NCBI RefSeq assembly: GCF_000808535.1
Contig: NZ_JWLV01000047.1
Location: 62,001-126,000, forward strand
Reading direction: 5' to 3'
Length of the DNA: 64,000 bases
Origin: Vibrio sinaloensis
GTDB lineage: Bacteria; Pseudomonadota; Gammaproteobacteria; Enterobacterales; Vibrionaceae
Position numbers and translations under genes: made by a program. This document shows, piece after piece, positions 50,594-59,350 of this stretch; position 1 is the first letter of the stretch; the number at the start of each line of letters is the position of its first letter. The notes beneath the pieces are model-generated. The model saw only the letters and a list, made by a program, of their open reading frames with translations. It made no database searches and was not told where the DNA came from.

Positions 50594-51331
50594 ATGAAGT
50601 TTCCGTATCGTAACGTCGTAATTCTCACTGGAGCAGGGATCTCAGCTGAATCAGGTATTCAAACTTTTCGAGCACAAGATGGCTTGTGGGAAGATCACCG
50701 CATAGAAGATGTCGCGACCCCTGAAGGATTTGCCCGCGACCCTGATCTTGTTCAAGATTTCTATAACAAACGCCGCATCATGCTACAAGAACCGCATATT
50801 GAACCCAATGCAGCTCACATCGCATTAGGGCAACTGGAAGCTGAGTTAGACGGGACGGTTACCGTGATTACACAGAACATCGATAACCTACATGAGCGAG
50901 GTGGCAGCTCGAACGTCATTCACATGCATGGCGAACTCCTAAAAGCACGTTGCAGCGTATCGAATCAAGTGGTTGAAGAGTTGGGAGAAATCAAAACGGG
51001 CGATCTTTGTCATTGCTGTCAAATGCCGTCTCAAATGCGACCTCATGTTGTTTGGTTTGGCGAAATGCCATTACGAATGGGAGAGATTTATCAATCCCTA
51101 GAAGACGCAGATCTGTTCATTTCGATTGGGACATCAGGGGTTGTTTTCCCCGCAGCTGGATTTGTTCACGATGCGAAAATGCATGGCGCCCATACAATAG
51201 AAATCAATTTAGAGCCAAGTGCTGTTGAGAGCGAGTTTGAAGAGAAGCGTTATGGAAAAGCCAGTGTGGAAGTCCCGAAACTGGTTGAGGAAATCCTAGC
51301 TTTGCAGAAACCTCAAGCAAAGCACGCATAA
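50594..51331 (+). CDS. cobB: Sir2-type protein deacylase CobB
   Basis: A 245-residue NAD-dependent deacylase. The NAD loop is LTGAGISAESGIQTFR, the active site TQNIDNLHERGG and HMHGEL (catalytic His112), with a zinc-region set C120 and CHCCQ, and HVVWFGE and GTSGVVFPAAGF. The Tyr57-x-x-Arg60 pair (FYNKRR) is that of sirtuins able to remove succinyl as well as acetyl groups, as E. coli CobB can. It is a single cytoplasmic gene between amt and a diguanylate cyclase gene on the other strand. Confidence 0.93.
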   Translation: MKFPYRNVVILTGAGISAESGIQTFRAQDGLWEDHRIEDVATPEGFARDPDLVQDFYNKRRIMLQEPHIEPNAAHIALGQLEAELDGTVTVITQNIDNLHERGGSSNVIHMHGELLKARCSVSNQVVEELGEIKTGDLCHCCQMPSQMRPHVVWFGEMPLRMGEIYQSLEDADLFISIGTSGVVFPAAGFVHDAKMHGAHTIEINLEPSAVESEFEEKRYGKASVEVPKLVEEILALQKPQAKHA

Positions 51332-51351
51332 ACGTTGCGTTTTGAATAGAT

Positions 51352-51378
51352 GCTCAGCGCTTGCCTCGCTGAGCTCTT
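51352..51378 (+). terminator. Terminator after cobB
   Basis: GCTCAGCG / CGCTGAGC with a seven-base loop then TCTTTT. It overlaps the 3' end of the convergent GGDEF gene. Confidence 0.7.
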
Positions 51379-52130
51379 TTCATTTCATACATGGCTTTAT
51401 CTGTATTGATTAACGCTTGATGGAACTGAGTTTTGGTTGTTGAATCAATACCATAGCTAAACTTGATGTCTTCTCCTTCTAGATGAGCGTTGATCTTGTG
51501 AATGAACGCGAGTCCTGCCCCTGGCGACGCCACAACAGCAAATTCATCGCCACCCAGTCTAAACGCTTGTTCCGCATCAGAAGTCGATTCTCGTAACGCC
51601 TGCGCAAAGCGAACCAACATAATATCGCCTTGCGCGTGACCTTGTGTATCGTTGACTAGCTTTAAGCCATCCAAATCAAAGTAGATTAAGTCAAATTTTT
51701 CGAGGGTGATGTTGTTGAGCTTTTTTCGGTTGTATAGCCCAGTTAACTCATCAATAGTGGCGTTCTCTTTCGCTTTATTGACCATACGAGTAATGCCAAA
51801 GGCCAACAACAAGAACGAAAGTTGTAACAAGCCGTCTTCTAGAAACGAGTCAACTAACGGATGTTGCGCTGCGATGTCGTTGAAGTAAGTGATTTCCGTG
51901 ACGACTTCATAAAAACTGTTTGTGATCAGTAAGCCAACCCCATAATTAACCAATGAGTTGGAACGCACTGTTCGCAGAGAGATGTAAGCTAAATAAATTA
52001 CCAGAAAGAGGGTGTTTGTCTCGAAAAGCAGATCGTAGCGTGAATCAACAGCGAAGAAATGACTCATCACCAATAGTAATAATTGGACGATGATCAGCAA
52101 TGAAAGAAAGAAAAGGGTGACTCTGTACAT
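51354..52130 (-). CDS. Membrane diguanylate cyclase (GGDEF)
   Basis: A 258-residue protein with an N-terminal membrane domain of about four helices (7-118) and a C-terminal GGDEF domain. The active site is intact: FRLGGDEFAVV at 190-200, plus DELTGLYNRK and FDLDGLKLVND for metal and substrate. The position of the product-inhibition site (RxxD, five residues before GGDEF) reads SDAE, so feedback control by c-di-GMP is probably absent. The GGDEF domain is slightly compact. It should make c-di-GMP, the second messenger that favours biofilm over swimming. It is a single gene downstream of the pot operon terminator. Confidence 0.88.
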   Translation of the reverse strand: MYRVTLFFLSLLIIVQLLLLVMSHFFAVDSRYDLLFETNTLFLVIYLAYISLRTVRSNSLVNYGVGLLITNSFYEVVTEITYFNDIAAQHPLVDSFLEDGLLQLSFLLLAFGITRMVNKAKENATIDELTGLYNRKKLNNITLEKFDLIYFDLDGLKLVNDTQGHAQGDIMLVRFAQALRESTSDAEQAFRLGGDEFAVVASPGAGLAFIHKINAHLEGEDIKFSYGIDSTTKTQFHQALINTDKAMYEMKRAQRGKR

Positions 52131-52144
52131 AGTCCTCTCAAACT

Positions 52145-52170
52145 AATAAAGCGGCAGATGCCGCTTTATT
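52145..52170. terminator. Terminator after potD1
   Basis: An 11-base-pair stem AATAAAGCGGC / GCCGCTTTATT with an AGAT loop, 19 bases past the potD1 stop; it ends the pot operon. Confidence 0.85.
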
Positions 52171-52188
52171 AAGTGTAAGATAAATCGC

Positions 52189-53226
52189 TTAATTATCTAC
52201 TTTCAGTTTCTGGAAGTATTCGTCGTAAAGCACGCTTGCTTCACCCACTTCGTCTTGCCACGTGCCACTTTCCATCACTTCTTGTGGTGGGAAAATGCTT
52301 GGATCGTTCGCAAACTCTTTAGGCAGTAGATCGTGTGCTGTAGCCACTGGCGTAGGGTAGCCAATCTCAAGAGCGATTTTCGCTGCATTCTCTGGGCGAA
52401 GTAGGAAGTCGATCATTTTGTGTGCCGCTTCGATGTTCTTCGCGCCTGCTGGAATAGCTAGGCTGTCCATCCAGAAAATAGCGCCTTTTTCAGGCCAGAT
52501 GATGCTGATAGATGCGCCTTCTTGACGCGCCATGTATGCCGAACCATTCCAAAGCATGCCAAGAGAAACTTCGCCTGCTAAGTATGGGTTTGCTGGGAAA
52601 TCAGAGTTAAAAACTAATACATTTGGCATTAGCTTTTTAAGCTCTTCATATGCTGCTTTAATTTCATCTGGATCCGTGGTGTTTGGTGAGTAACCAAGCT
52701 TAGTTAGGGCGATATGGAAGACTTCGCGCGAGTCATCCATCAGCATAAGTTGGCCTTCCCACTTGCTATCCCAGAAATCATCCCACTTAGTTACTGAAGA
52801 GCTGTCAAGCATGTCTGAGTTAATGCCAATACCTGTCGCGCCCCAGATGTAAGGGATAGAGTAACTGTTGTTTGGGTCGAACGGTTTGTTTAGGAAGTTT
52901 GTATCAAGATCGGCAAAGTGAGAAAGCTTCTCTTTGTCAATTTTTTGTAGCATGCCTTCTTTGCGCATCTTAGAGACAAAGTAAGTAGACGGTACTACTA
53001 GATCGTAACCAGAACCTTGAGTCTTTAACTTAGCGTACATGCTTTCGTTAGACTCGTAAGTTGAGTAAATCACCTTAATTCCGGTTTCTTTTGTAAAGTC
53101 TTCAAGAACTTCGTTTGGAATGTATTCAGACCAGTTGTAGAAGTAGAGTTCTTGATCAGCAGCCATTGCAGGGGAAGCGATCAGAGTCGCCGCGCACAGT
53201 GCGCTTGCATAGAATTTACTTTTCAT
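52189..53226 (-). CDS. potD1: Spermidine/putrescine-binding protein PotD1
   Basis: A 345-residue periplasmic binding protein, signal peptide ending SPAMA (about residue 22). The mature start ELYFYNWSEYIPNEVLEDFTKETGIKV is that of PotD; ligand-pocket aromatics and acids are seen in YFYNWSEYI, YDLVVPSTYFVSKM, WEGQLMLMDDSREV and WNGSAYMARQ. It is the second of two adjacent PotD genes, the order also known in V. cholerae, where PotD1 is the one needed for spermidine uptake. A hairpin and 170-base gap separate it from potD2, so it may have its own promoter. The ATG at 53226 gives a clean signal peptide; the longer frame does not. Confidence 0.9.
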   Translation of the reverse strand: MKSKFYASALCAATLIASPAMAADQELYFYNWSEYIPNEVLEDFTKETGIKVIYSTYESNESMYAKLKTQGSGYDLVVPSTYFVSKMRKEGMLQKIDKEKLSHFADLDTNFLNKPFDPNNSYSIPYIWGATGIGINSDMLDSSSVTKWDDFWDSKWEGQLMLMDDSREVFHIALTKLGYSPNTTDPDEIKAAYEELKKLMPNVLVFNSDFPANPYLAGEVSLGMLWNGSAYMARQEGASISIIWPEKGAIFWMDSLAIPAGAKNIEAAHKMIDFLLRPENAAKIALEIGYPTPVATAHDLLPKEFANDPSIFPPQEVMESGTWQDEVGEASVLYDEYFQKLKVDN

Positions 53227-53356
53227 TATTTTTCCGTTTTTCCTGTGCTTAGACAGCATAAGCATTTCCAAGCTTATGTACGCTGGGTAAGCAGTGAGTT
53301 AAGTCGCTTGTTAGAACAACAAACCATGCAAACGGAAATTATATCAGCCAATGACG

Positions 53357-53384
53357 AAAATAGGCAGCGAATGCTGCCTATTTT
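53357..53384. terminator. Hairpin between potD2 and potD1
   Basis: A 12-base-pair stem AAAATAGGCAGC / GCTGCCTATTTT with a GAAT loop and T run on both strands, 16 bases after the potD2 stop. It would end or thin out the operon message before potD1. Confidence 0.8.
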
Positions 53385-53399
53385 CCTGTTTAGTTTGGG

Positions 53400-54434
53400 T
53401 TATTGACCCGCTTTAAGCTTTAGGAAGTACTCTTCATACTTCACGGTTAAATCGCCTACCGAATCTTGCCACTCCACACGGTCCAGATCTTCTTGAGAAG
53501 GAAACAGTGGAGCAACATCTTTAAACTTCGCGTTAGATTCTGCTACAGCAGTCAGATAACCAGTATCACGAGAGATTTGCTCTGCAATTTCTGGGCTAAG
53601 TAGGAAATCGATCATCTTATGAGCCGCATCTACGTTCTTTGCACCCGAAGAGATGGCAAAGTTGTCAACCCAACCGATACCGCCTTCTTTAGGGAAGACA
53701 AGTTTTAGGTTCATACCTTCATTTTGAGCCGCAGCCGCACTGCCGTTCCAAAGCATACCTACGCCAACTTCACCAGACATATATGGAGCGCCTGGGTTGT
53801 CAGAGTTAAATACCAATACGTTTGGAATTAGCTTCTGTAGTTCTGCGTACGCTTCGTCGATCTGTTTCGGATCGGTTGAGTTACCAGAGTAACCCAGTTT
53901 ACGCAAAGCGATGTGGAACACTTCGCGGGTGTCGTCCATCAACATTAGCTGACCTTCAAGTTCTGGGTTCCATAGATCAGCCCAGCTCGTAAAGTCGTTC
54001 GGATCGTACATGTCAGCGTTAACGGCAAGGCCAGTAATCGCAACTACGTGAGGAATCGAATAGTCGTTGTTTGGATCGTAAGGCTTGTCCAAGTAGTTCT
54101 TATCTAGGTTAGAGAAGTTACTCAGTTTCGACTTATCGATTTTTTGTAGCATTCCTTCATCGCGCATTTTTGCGACGAAGTAAGTTGACGGTACGACAAG
54201 ATCATAACCTTGATTATGTGTTTTTAGCTTTGCATACAGTGTTTCATTCGACTCGTAAGTCGAGTAAATCACCTTGATGCCAGTTTCTTTTGTAAATTGC
54301 TCTAGGATATTACTGTTGATGTAAGGACCCCAGTTCATAAATACAAGTTCTTTGTTTTCGTCCGCTGCAACTGATCCTGAGAACAGAGAAAGCGCACATG
54401 CACTACCAGCTAATAAAGTAGCCCATTTTTTCAT
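53400..54434 (-). CDS. potD2: Spermidine/putrescine-binding protein PotD2
   Basis: A 344-residue periplasmic binding protein of the PotD family with a signal peptide ending GSVAA (about residue 23). It is clearly a paralogue of the next gene: both have TKETGIKVIYSTYESNE, YDLVVPSTYFV and EVFHIAL. Pocket residues differ in places: YFYNWSEYI in PotD1 is FMNWGPYI here, and WGATGIGIN is VAITGLAVN, so the ligand may be different. The ATG at 54434 gives the signal peptide MKKWATLLAGSACAL. Confidence 0.88.
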   Translation of the reverse strand: MKKWATLLAGSACALSLFSGSVAADENKELVFMNWGPYINSNILEQFTKETGIKVIYSTYESNETLYAKLKTHNQGYDLVVPSTYFVAKMRDEGMLQKIDKSKLSNFSNLDKNYLDKPYDPNNDYSIPHVVAITGLAVNADMYDPNDFTSWADLWNPELEGQLMLMDDTREVFHIALRKLGYSGNSTDPKQIDEAYAELQKLIPNVLVFNSDNPGAPYMSGEVGVGMLWNGSAAAAQNEGMNLKLVFPKEGGIGWVDNFAISSGAKNVDAAHKMIDFLLSPEIAEQISRDTGYLTAVAESNAKFKDVAPLFPSQEDLDRVEWQDSVGDLTVKYEEYFLKLKAGQ

Positions 54435-54484
54435 TGACGTTAGCTCCAAACCAAACGTATCTCCACAATGGAGATTGGATAGAA

Positions 54485-54513
54485 AAACAGAATGGCGACA
54501 TGCCATTCTGTTT
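54485..54513. terminator. Hairpin between potC and potD2
   Basis: A 12-base-pair stem AAACAGAATGGC / GCCATTCTGTTT with a five-base loop, 21 bases after the potC stop. It is the first of three such hairpins, one after each of the last three genes. Confidence 0.75.
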
Positions 54514-54533
54514 CGTGTTTTTCGATGCGGATT

Positions 54534-55304
54534 CTACTTCACTTTTTCTCTGGCTAGCAACTGAGATGTTACAACCAAAATTAGTGAGACAATCAGCATC
54601 ACGGTTGCGAGGGCATTCACTTCAGGTGAAATGCCGACTTTCACCATTGAATAGATCTTCAACGGTAAGATTTCATATGTTGGGCCTGTCACGAACGAGC
54701 TGATAATCACGTCGTCTAGTGATAGGGTGAAACTCAGTAGCCAGCCTGCTGCAACTGCTGGTTTAGCAAGAGGCAAAATAATTTGCTTCAAGATAACCCA
54801 TTCGCTTGCACCCAAATCTTTGGCCGCTTCGAGCATCTTGACGTCAAAGCCATTTAAGCGGCTGTATACGCTCACGACCACAAACGGCAGACAGAATGTA
54901 ATGTGAGCAACCAACAAGGTGAAGAATCCTAGTTGCGCTCCCATCACCAAAAACAGCGCGAGCAGCGAAATCGCCATTACGATGTCCGGAGACATCATCA
55001 CGACAAAAAGCATCCCGTTGACCACACCCTTACCCTTAAAGGTATAACGAAATAGGGCAACAGCCGTTAAGCTACCAATTATGGTTGCTGCTGTTGCTGA
55101 AAAAATCGCAACATTTAACGAGTGCCACGCGGCTTGCATCAGGCTGTCGTTGTTGATCAAGGTTTCGTACCACTTTGTGGTAAAACCGCCCCATTTCATG
55201 CCAAATTTGTTGGCGTTAAATGAGTTAACAATCAAGACAATAATTGGTAGATACAAAAATGCGTACACCAATGTCATAAAGCTAAATCTAACTGTACGGC
55301 CCAT
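54534..55304 (-). CDS. potC: Spermidine/putrescine ABC permease PotC
   Basis: A 256-residue permease with six membrane helices and the ATPase-docking EAA loop LEAAKDLGASEWVILKQIILP (about 157-178). The N-terminus MGRTVRFSFMTLVYAFLYLPIIVLIVNSFN is typical of PotC. Its ATG overlaps the potB stop by one base (TGATG), so the two halves of the channel are made in equal amounts. Confidence 0.93.
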   Translation of the reverse strand: MGRTVRFSFMTLVYAFLYLPIIVLIVNSFNANKFGMKWGGFTTKWYETLINNDSLMQAAWHSLNVAIFSATAATIIGSLTAVALFRYTFKGKGVVNGMLFVVMMSPDIVMAISLLALFLVMGAQLGFFTLLVAHITFCLPFVVVSVYSRLNGFDVKMLEAAKDLGASEWVILKQIILPLAKPAVAAGWLLSFTLSLDDVIISSFVTGPTYEILPLKIYSMVKVGISPEVNALATVMLIVSLILVVTSQLLAREKVK

Positions 55305-56164
55305 CAGTCTAGCTCCACTTTCTTATTCAATAATTTGCCCGCTCTGTAGTAGGCGTAAAGCATGATTGCCATCGCAATGGTTAGGGCGATACTGGTCGCG
55401 GCACCAAATGGCCAATCACGTGCGTTCAATACTTGGCTCTTAATGACGTTACCAATCAATAAGTTTTTCGCTCCGCCGAGTAAGTCAGAAATGTAGAACA
55501 TACCCAGTGCAGGCAGTAGCACCAATAAACAGCCTCCAATAATGCCAGGCATGGTCAGAGGGAGCGTTACTTTGGTAAATATCTGGAACTTGTTTGCCCC
55601 TAAGTCTTGCGCCGCTTCCGTGTAGGTATGGTCTAACTTCTCAATCGCTGAGTAGAGCGGAAGTATCATAAACGGCAGCAGAATATAGACCAGACCAATC
55701 ATTACCGCAGTTTCGGTGTACATCAATCGAATCGGTTTATCGATGATTTCCATCGCCATCAGCGATTTGTTCAAGATGCCCTGAGTACCCAATACGATTT
55801 TAAGGCCGTACGTACGAATCAGCGAGTTAGTCCAGAAAGGAACAATTACCAGAAACAGCATGATTGGTCGCCATTTCTCAGGCATTTTTGCCACGATGTA
55901 GGCAAATGGATAACCAATGACCAAACAGATCAGCGTCGCGACAATCGCCATGTAGAATGAGTGCCACAGTACCTTGGCGTACAGTGGGTCCATCAAGCGC
56001 ACATAGTTGTCTAATGTGAACGTCATTTCGATTAGGTTAGCTTCATCACGCGTGAGGAAACTGGTACCAATAATCATGACGTTAGGGATTAGCACAAACA
56101 GTGTTAACCAACCAACAATTAGGGCAATGATGGCGTTTTGTAGATTAAGCTTCTTGCTTATCAT
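55304..56164 (-). CDS. potB: Spermidine/putrescine ABC permease PotB
   Basis: A 286-residue permease with six helices; the periplasmic stretch VPFWTNSLIRTYGLKIVLG and the EAA loop YTEAAQDLGANKFQIFTKVTLP are PotB marks. The start at 56164 (MISKKLNLQNAI) overlaps the end of potA by 20 bases, as in many pot operons; the longer frame lies within potA coding sequence. Confidence 0.92.
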   Translation of the reverse strand: MISKKLNLQNAIIALIVGWLTLFVLIPNVMIIGTSFLTRDEANLIEMTFTLDNYVRLMDPLYAKVLWHSFYMAIVATLICLVIGYPFAYIVAKMPEKWRPIMLFLVIVPFWTNSLIRTYGLKIVLGTQGILNKSLMAMEIIDKPIRLMYTETAVMIGLVYILLPFMILPLYSAIEKLDHTYTEAAQDLGANKFQIFTKVTLPLTMPGIIGGCLLVLLPALGMFYISDLLGGAKNLLIGNVIKSQVLNARDWPFGAATSIALTIAMAIMLYAYYRAGKLLNKKVELD

Positions 56165-57287
56165 TGAGTACCACCTCCCAGCTCTCAACCCAAGTGATTG
56201 CGACTTTTTGTCCAAGAGAGTGGTCCACATCGGGATCGTCTTCATTGAAGAATTCGCTAACCATCACACGCATACCTGATTCGAGCTCGATGACCGAGTC
56301 TAAGGTCATACCTTTGTAGGTTCGTTCAGTAACGTGACCAACAATACCTTTTTGCTCAGACTCTTTGATCTCTTCGATACGTAAGTCTTCAGGGCGAAGA
56401 AGCACTTGTAGCTTGTCACCCGATTGCGCGTCTTGATCGTAGTACACAACAGATTCAACACCTTCGATGTCAGCACGAATGCGCTTGTCATCTAAACGCT
56501 CGAGCATGGTCGCGTTGAACACATTGATTTCGCCGATAAAGCGAGCGACGAACAAGTTCTTCGGTTCTTCATAGATCTCACGTGGAGAACCATCTTGCTC
56601 TATTACACCGTCACGCATAACGATAATGCGGTCAGACATAGAGAGTGCTTCTTCCTGATCATGTGTCACGAAGATGAAGGTAATGCCTAACTGGCGCTGA
56701 AGCTGTTTCAATTCGATCTGCATTTGCTTACGCAGTTTGTAATCAAGCGCAGAGAGAGATTCATCCAACAACAGGACTTTAGGTTTGTTCACAACTGCGC
56801 GCGCGATAGCGATACGTTGTTGCTGGCCACCAGATAGCTGATGGGGTTTACGCTGCGCCATTTTCTCTAGGCGAACCATGCGCAATGCTTCCATGACGCG
56901 AGGTTCGATATCCGCAGCCGGTGTTTTTTGCATACGCAGACCAAATGCTACGTTCTCAAACACGGTCATATGTGGGAAGAGTGCGTAACTTTGGAATACA
57001 GTGTTGACATGCCTTTGTTCTGCAGGGACTGAGGTTACATTCTGATTATCAAGAATAATGTCACCTTGGTCAGCGGTTTCGAAACCAGCAATCATTCTAA
57101 GAACGGTTGTTTTACCACAACCCGATGGACCAAGAATGGTAAGGAATTCACCATGGTTCACATCTAAATTCAGATTACCGATGATTTCCTTACCATCGAA
57201 ACTTTTACTGATACCAGTTAGACGAATAACTGGTTGTCCTGCTTTTTGTTTAGCGTTCAACGTCTGTTTTTCTCCCACAATGGTCAT
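56145..57287 (-). CDS. potA: Spermidine/putrescine ABC ATPase PotA
   Basis: A 380-residue ATPase: Walker A LGPSGCGKTTVLR, Q-loop VFQSYALFPHM, signature LSGGQQQRIAIARA, Walker B VLLLDESLSALD (the usual P of DEP is S, as is common in PotA), switch FVTHDQEEA, and a C-terminal TOBE domain (about 290-375). It heads the operon potABC-potD2-potD1 and energises polyamine uptake. No strong ribosome site precedes the ATG at 57287. In Vibrio, polyamine uptake also affects biofilm decisions. Confidence 0.93.
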   Translation of the reverse strand: MTIVGEKQTLNAKQKAGQPVIRLTGISKSFDGKEIIGNLNLDVNHGEFLTILGPSGCGKTTVLRMIAGFETADQGDIILDNQNVTSVPAEQRHVNTVFQSYALFPHMTVFENVAFGLRMQKTPAADIEPRVMEALRMVRLEKMAQRKPHQLSGGQQQRIAIARAVVNKPKVLLLDESLSALDYKLRKQMQIELKQLQRQLGITFIFVTHDQEEALSMSDRIIVMRDGVIEQDGSPREIYEEPKNLFVARFIGEINVFNATMLERLDDKRIRADIEGVESVVYYDQDAQSGDKLQVLLRPEDLRIEEIKESEQKGIVGHVTERTYKGMTLDSVIELESGMRVMVSEFFNEDDPDVDHSLGQKVAITWVESWEVVLNDKQEA

Positions 57288-57662
57288 TATGTCGCGAGTT
57301 TTAGCGAAGACCCGTAGTTACACAAAATAGAGGCGCGCATCATAATCACCAAAATTGTGAAATCAAAGCATTTTCTTATCCTGAAACCGAAATATTTTTG
57401 CAGGTAAAAGTAAACTTTTCTTACCATACTCTCTCTATACCTTTTACACGCTTTGGAGTAGGGTATTTTTCTCTCTGAATCAGGAATCTAGGCTTTGTAA
57501 ATGCGTTTAGTGGTCAATTATCAACCATAAAGTCAAGAAAGCAAGTAATTGGCATGGATCTGATTTTGGAGTTTGAGGGGTTTCAGTATAATGTCTCTCA
57601 CTTGCAACAAAGCATTAATCAACCAGTTTGCCTTGTCAGTTGATGAGGCATCGGACTTAGTA
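57288..57662. other. Intergenic region between divergent potA and the membrane-protein gene
   Basis: A 375-base AT-rich spacer. It contains an imperfect inverted repeat GGTAAAAG...CTTTTCTTACC near 57401-57424, of unknown meaning. An open frame from 57573 leads into the downstream gene but its first 30 codons lack family character. No FNR, sigma-54 or riboswitch element was recognised. Confidence 0.45.
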
Positions 57663-58466
57663 ATGAATAACGACATAGAGAAAGATTTTAATTTAGGTGG
57701 AAGTATTGAGCGTGCGCTTGAAGGTAACTATGAGCTCAACGCTGGCGATGTTCTTAAAGAGGCATGGAATCACACGATAAAGAACTTCTTGTCCTTTTCA
57801 CCTGCCATTGTGTTGCTCATCGCGATTCAAGTCGCCATATTCGTCATCGCGTTAAAGCTACAACTTGGTGACCCATCGGTGATTTTTGATGCTGTTTTAG
57901 ATCCTGAGTCATTCGACCCGAGCATCTTCAGCGCGATCATGATTGCTAATTTCAGCTTTGAGGTCATCAGCGCCCCAATCTATGCGGGGATTAGCCTTAT
58001 GGCAATGAGTCACGCTGCCGGGCTATCAACCAAACCTCGACATATTGGTAAAGGATTGCAGTTCACCATTCCTGTGATCATTGCGACGCTAGCCAGTCTT
58101 GTTTTACAAGGAATTGCGGGAACATTGCTGCCGTTTCTTTCTTTGTACTTTTCTCTCGCGTTCAGTAATTCGATGTTACTCATTTGCGAAAAGAAAGTGC
58201 CACCAATGCAGTCTTTACTGCTATCGCTTCGTGCAGTGAACAAGAAATTATTCCCGCTGCTAGGCATTTATTTCTTCATCGTGATTATGTTCATGGTTGG
58301 CGTAATGCTTTATGGCATTGGTTTGATTTTTGTTTTGCCTTTCTTCTTCCACGTAAAAGGCATTATTTATCGCAACATGTTTGGTATTAAACTGAAGATC
58401 ATCGCTTCAGACCGTCCGAAAAATGGGGATGACAACGACAATGATTCACAAGTGTTCAATGCGTAA
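57663..58466 (+). CDS. Multi-pass membrane protein of unknown function
   Basis: A 267-residue protein. After a soluble, acidic N-terminus (MNNDIEKDFNLGGSIERALEGNYELNAGDVLKEAWNHTIKNFL) it has five to six membrane helices (about 47-70, 95-125, 140-165, 170-190 and 205-240) and an acidic tail. The layout, with an amphipathic AW-x-H-T-x-x-NFL entry to helix 1, is like DUF975-type membrane proteins, but I cannot name it. The start at 57663 is chosen for its family-like opening; an upstream ATG at 57591 is possible. It overlaps the Bax-like gene by eight bases. Confidence 0.7.
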   Translation: MNNDIEKDFNLGGSIERALEGNYELNAGDVLKEAWNHTIKNFLSFSPAIVLLIAIQVAIFVIALKLQLGDPSVIFDAVLDPESFDPSIFSAIMIANFSFEVISAPIYAGISLMAMSHAAGLSTKPRHIGKGLQFTIPVIIATLASLVLQGIAGTLLPFLSLYFSLAFSNSMLLICEKKVPPMQSLLLSLRAVNKKLFPLLGIYFFIVIMFMVGVMLYGIGLIFVLPFFFHVKGIIYRNMFGIKLKIIASDRPKNGDDNDNDSQVFNA

Positions 58467-59298
58467 AAGTGAATTTATTGCTATTGCTGCAGCTGGCCTA
58501 TTAGCCAGCTGTAGTTTTTATGGCTACGAGAAAAACCGAATAGAAGAAGAGCGCCAAACTGCCTATCAAACCGAGAACAACAGTAAAGCAAAGGCTTTGG
58601 GGGCTGCGCCTGACTTCTCTGCAATTACTGAAACGCGCTTAAAAAAACAGACGTTTTTCGATTATTTAAGGCCGGGGATTGCGCTAGAGAATGAACGCGT
58701 TAAAAAGGAACGCAAACGACTTGAAGCTATCCAAACGTCGTTTGATGTCGGTAATTTGACCTCGTCTGAACTCAGCGATGCGAAACGCTTAGGGCGTCTC
58801 TACAACCTCAGTTTGACCGAAGAAGGCATTACTCAGAGTTGGCTGGATAAAATGCGCCACCGCGTTGATGTCATACCCGAAGCGCTCGTGTTGGTCCAAG
58901 CTGCTAATGAGTCAGCGTGGGGGACATCTCGCTTTGCAACTAAGGCAAATAACTACTTTGGTCAGTGGTGTTATAGCAAGGGATGTGGGCTTGTTCCCCT
59001 GAAACGTTCAGAAGGAATGACACATGAAGTGGCTAAGTTCGCCTCAGCCCAGCAGTCTATTCATGGGTATTTCATGAATGTAAACCGAAACAAAGCCTAT
59101 CATGAGCTAAGAGAAATTCGATACCAGCGCCATACACAAGGGGAAAGTCTCATAGACACAGAGGCGGCGATGGCACTTGCGAATGGTCTATTGAAATACT
59201 CTGAGCGAGGTGAGGCATACGTCAACGACTTGCAAAGCATGATTCGTCATAATAAGCAGTTCTGGGAAGGCAATTCTCAATCCAGTGCGAGTCGGTAG
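58459..59298 (+). CDS. Bax-like lipoprotein with glucosaminidase domain
   Basis: A 279-residue lipoprotein. The signal peptide ends in the lipobox GLLASC (Cys18 from this start). The C-terminal half is an N-acetylglucosaminidase/Bax-type domain: VLVQAANESAWGTSRFATKANNYFGQWCYSKGCGLVP, with the catalytic Glu in ANESAWG, then FASAQQSIHGYFMNVNRNKAY. It should cut peptidoglycan glycan strands from the outer membrane. The ATG at 58459 overlaps the previous stop (ATGCGTAA) and gives the shortest good lipoprotein signal; starts at 58441 or 58429 are possible. Confidence 0.83.
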   Translation: MRKSEFIAIAAAGLLASCSFYGYEKNRIEEERQTAYQTENNSKAKALGAAPDFSAITETRLKKQTFFDYLRPGIALENERVKKERKRLEAIQTSFDVGNLTSSELSDAKRLGRLYNLSLTEEGITQSWLDKMRHRVDVIPEALVLVQAANESAWGTSRFATKANNYFGQWCYSKGCGLVPLKRSEGMTHEVAKFASAQQSIHGYFMNVNRNKAYHELREIRYQRHTQGESLIDTEAAMALANGLLKYSERGEAYVNDLQSMIRHNKQFWEGNSQSSASR

Positions 59299-59350
59299 AC
59301 CTTATAAGCACTGCCCGTTATCCAACTAAAACAGCAAGACTATAAATTCA

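Noticed and set aside
57573..57662. Longer N-terminus of the membrane protein gene (30 extra codons)
   Set aside because: The extra residues have no family character and the sequence reads as leader; the ATG at 57663 fits the conserved-looking start better, though this is not certain.
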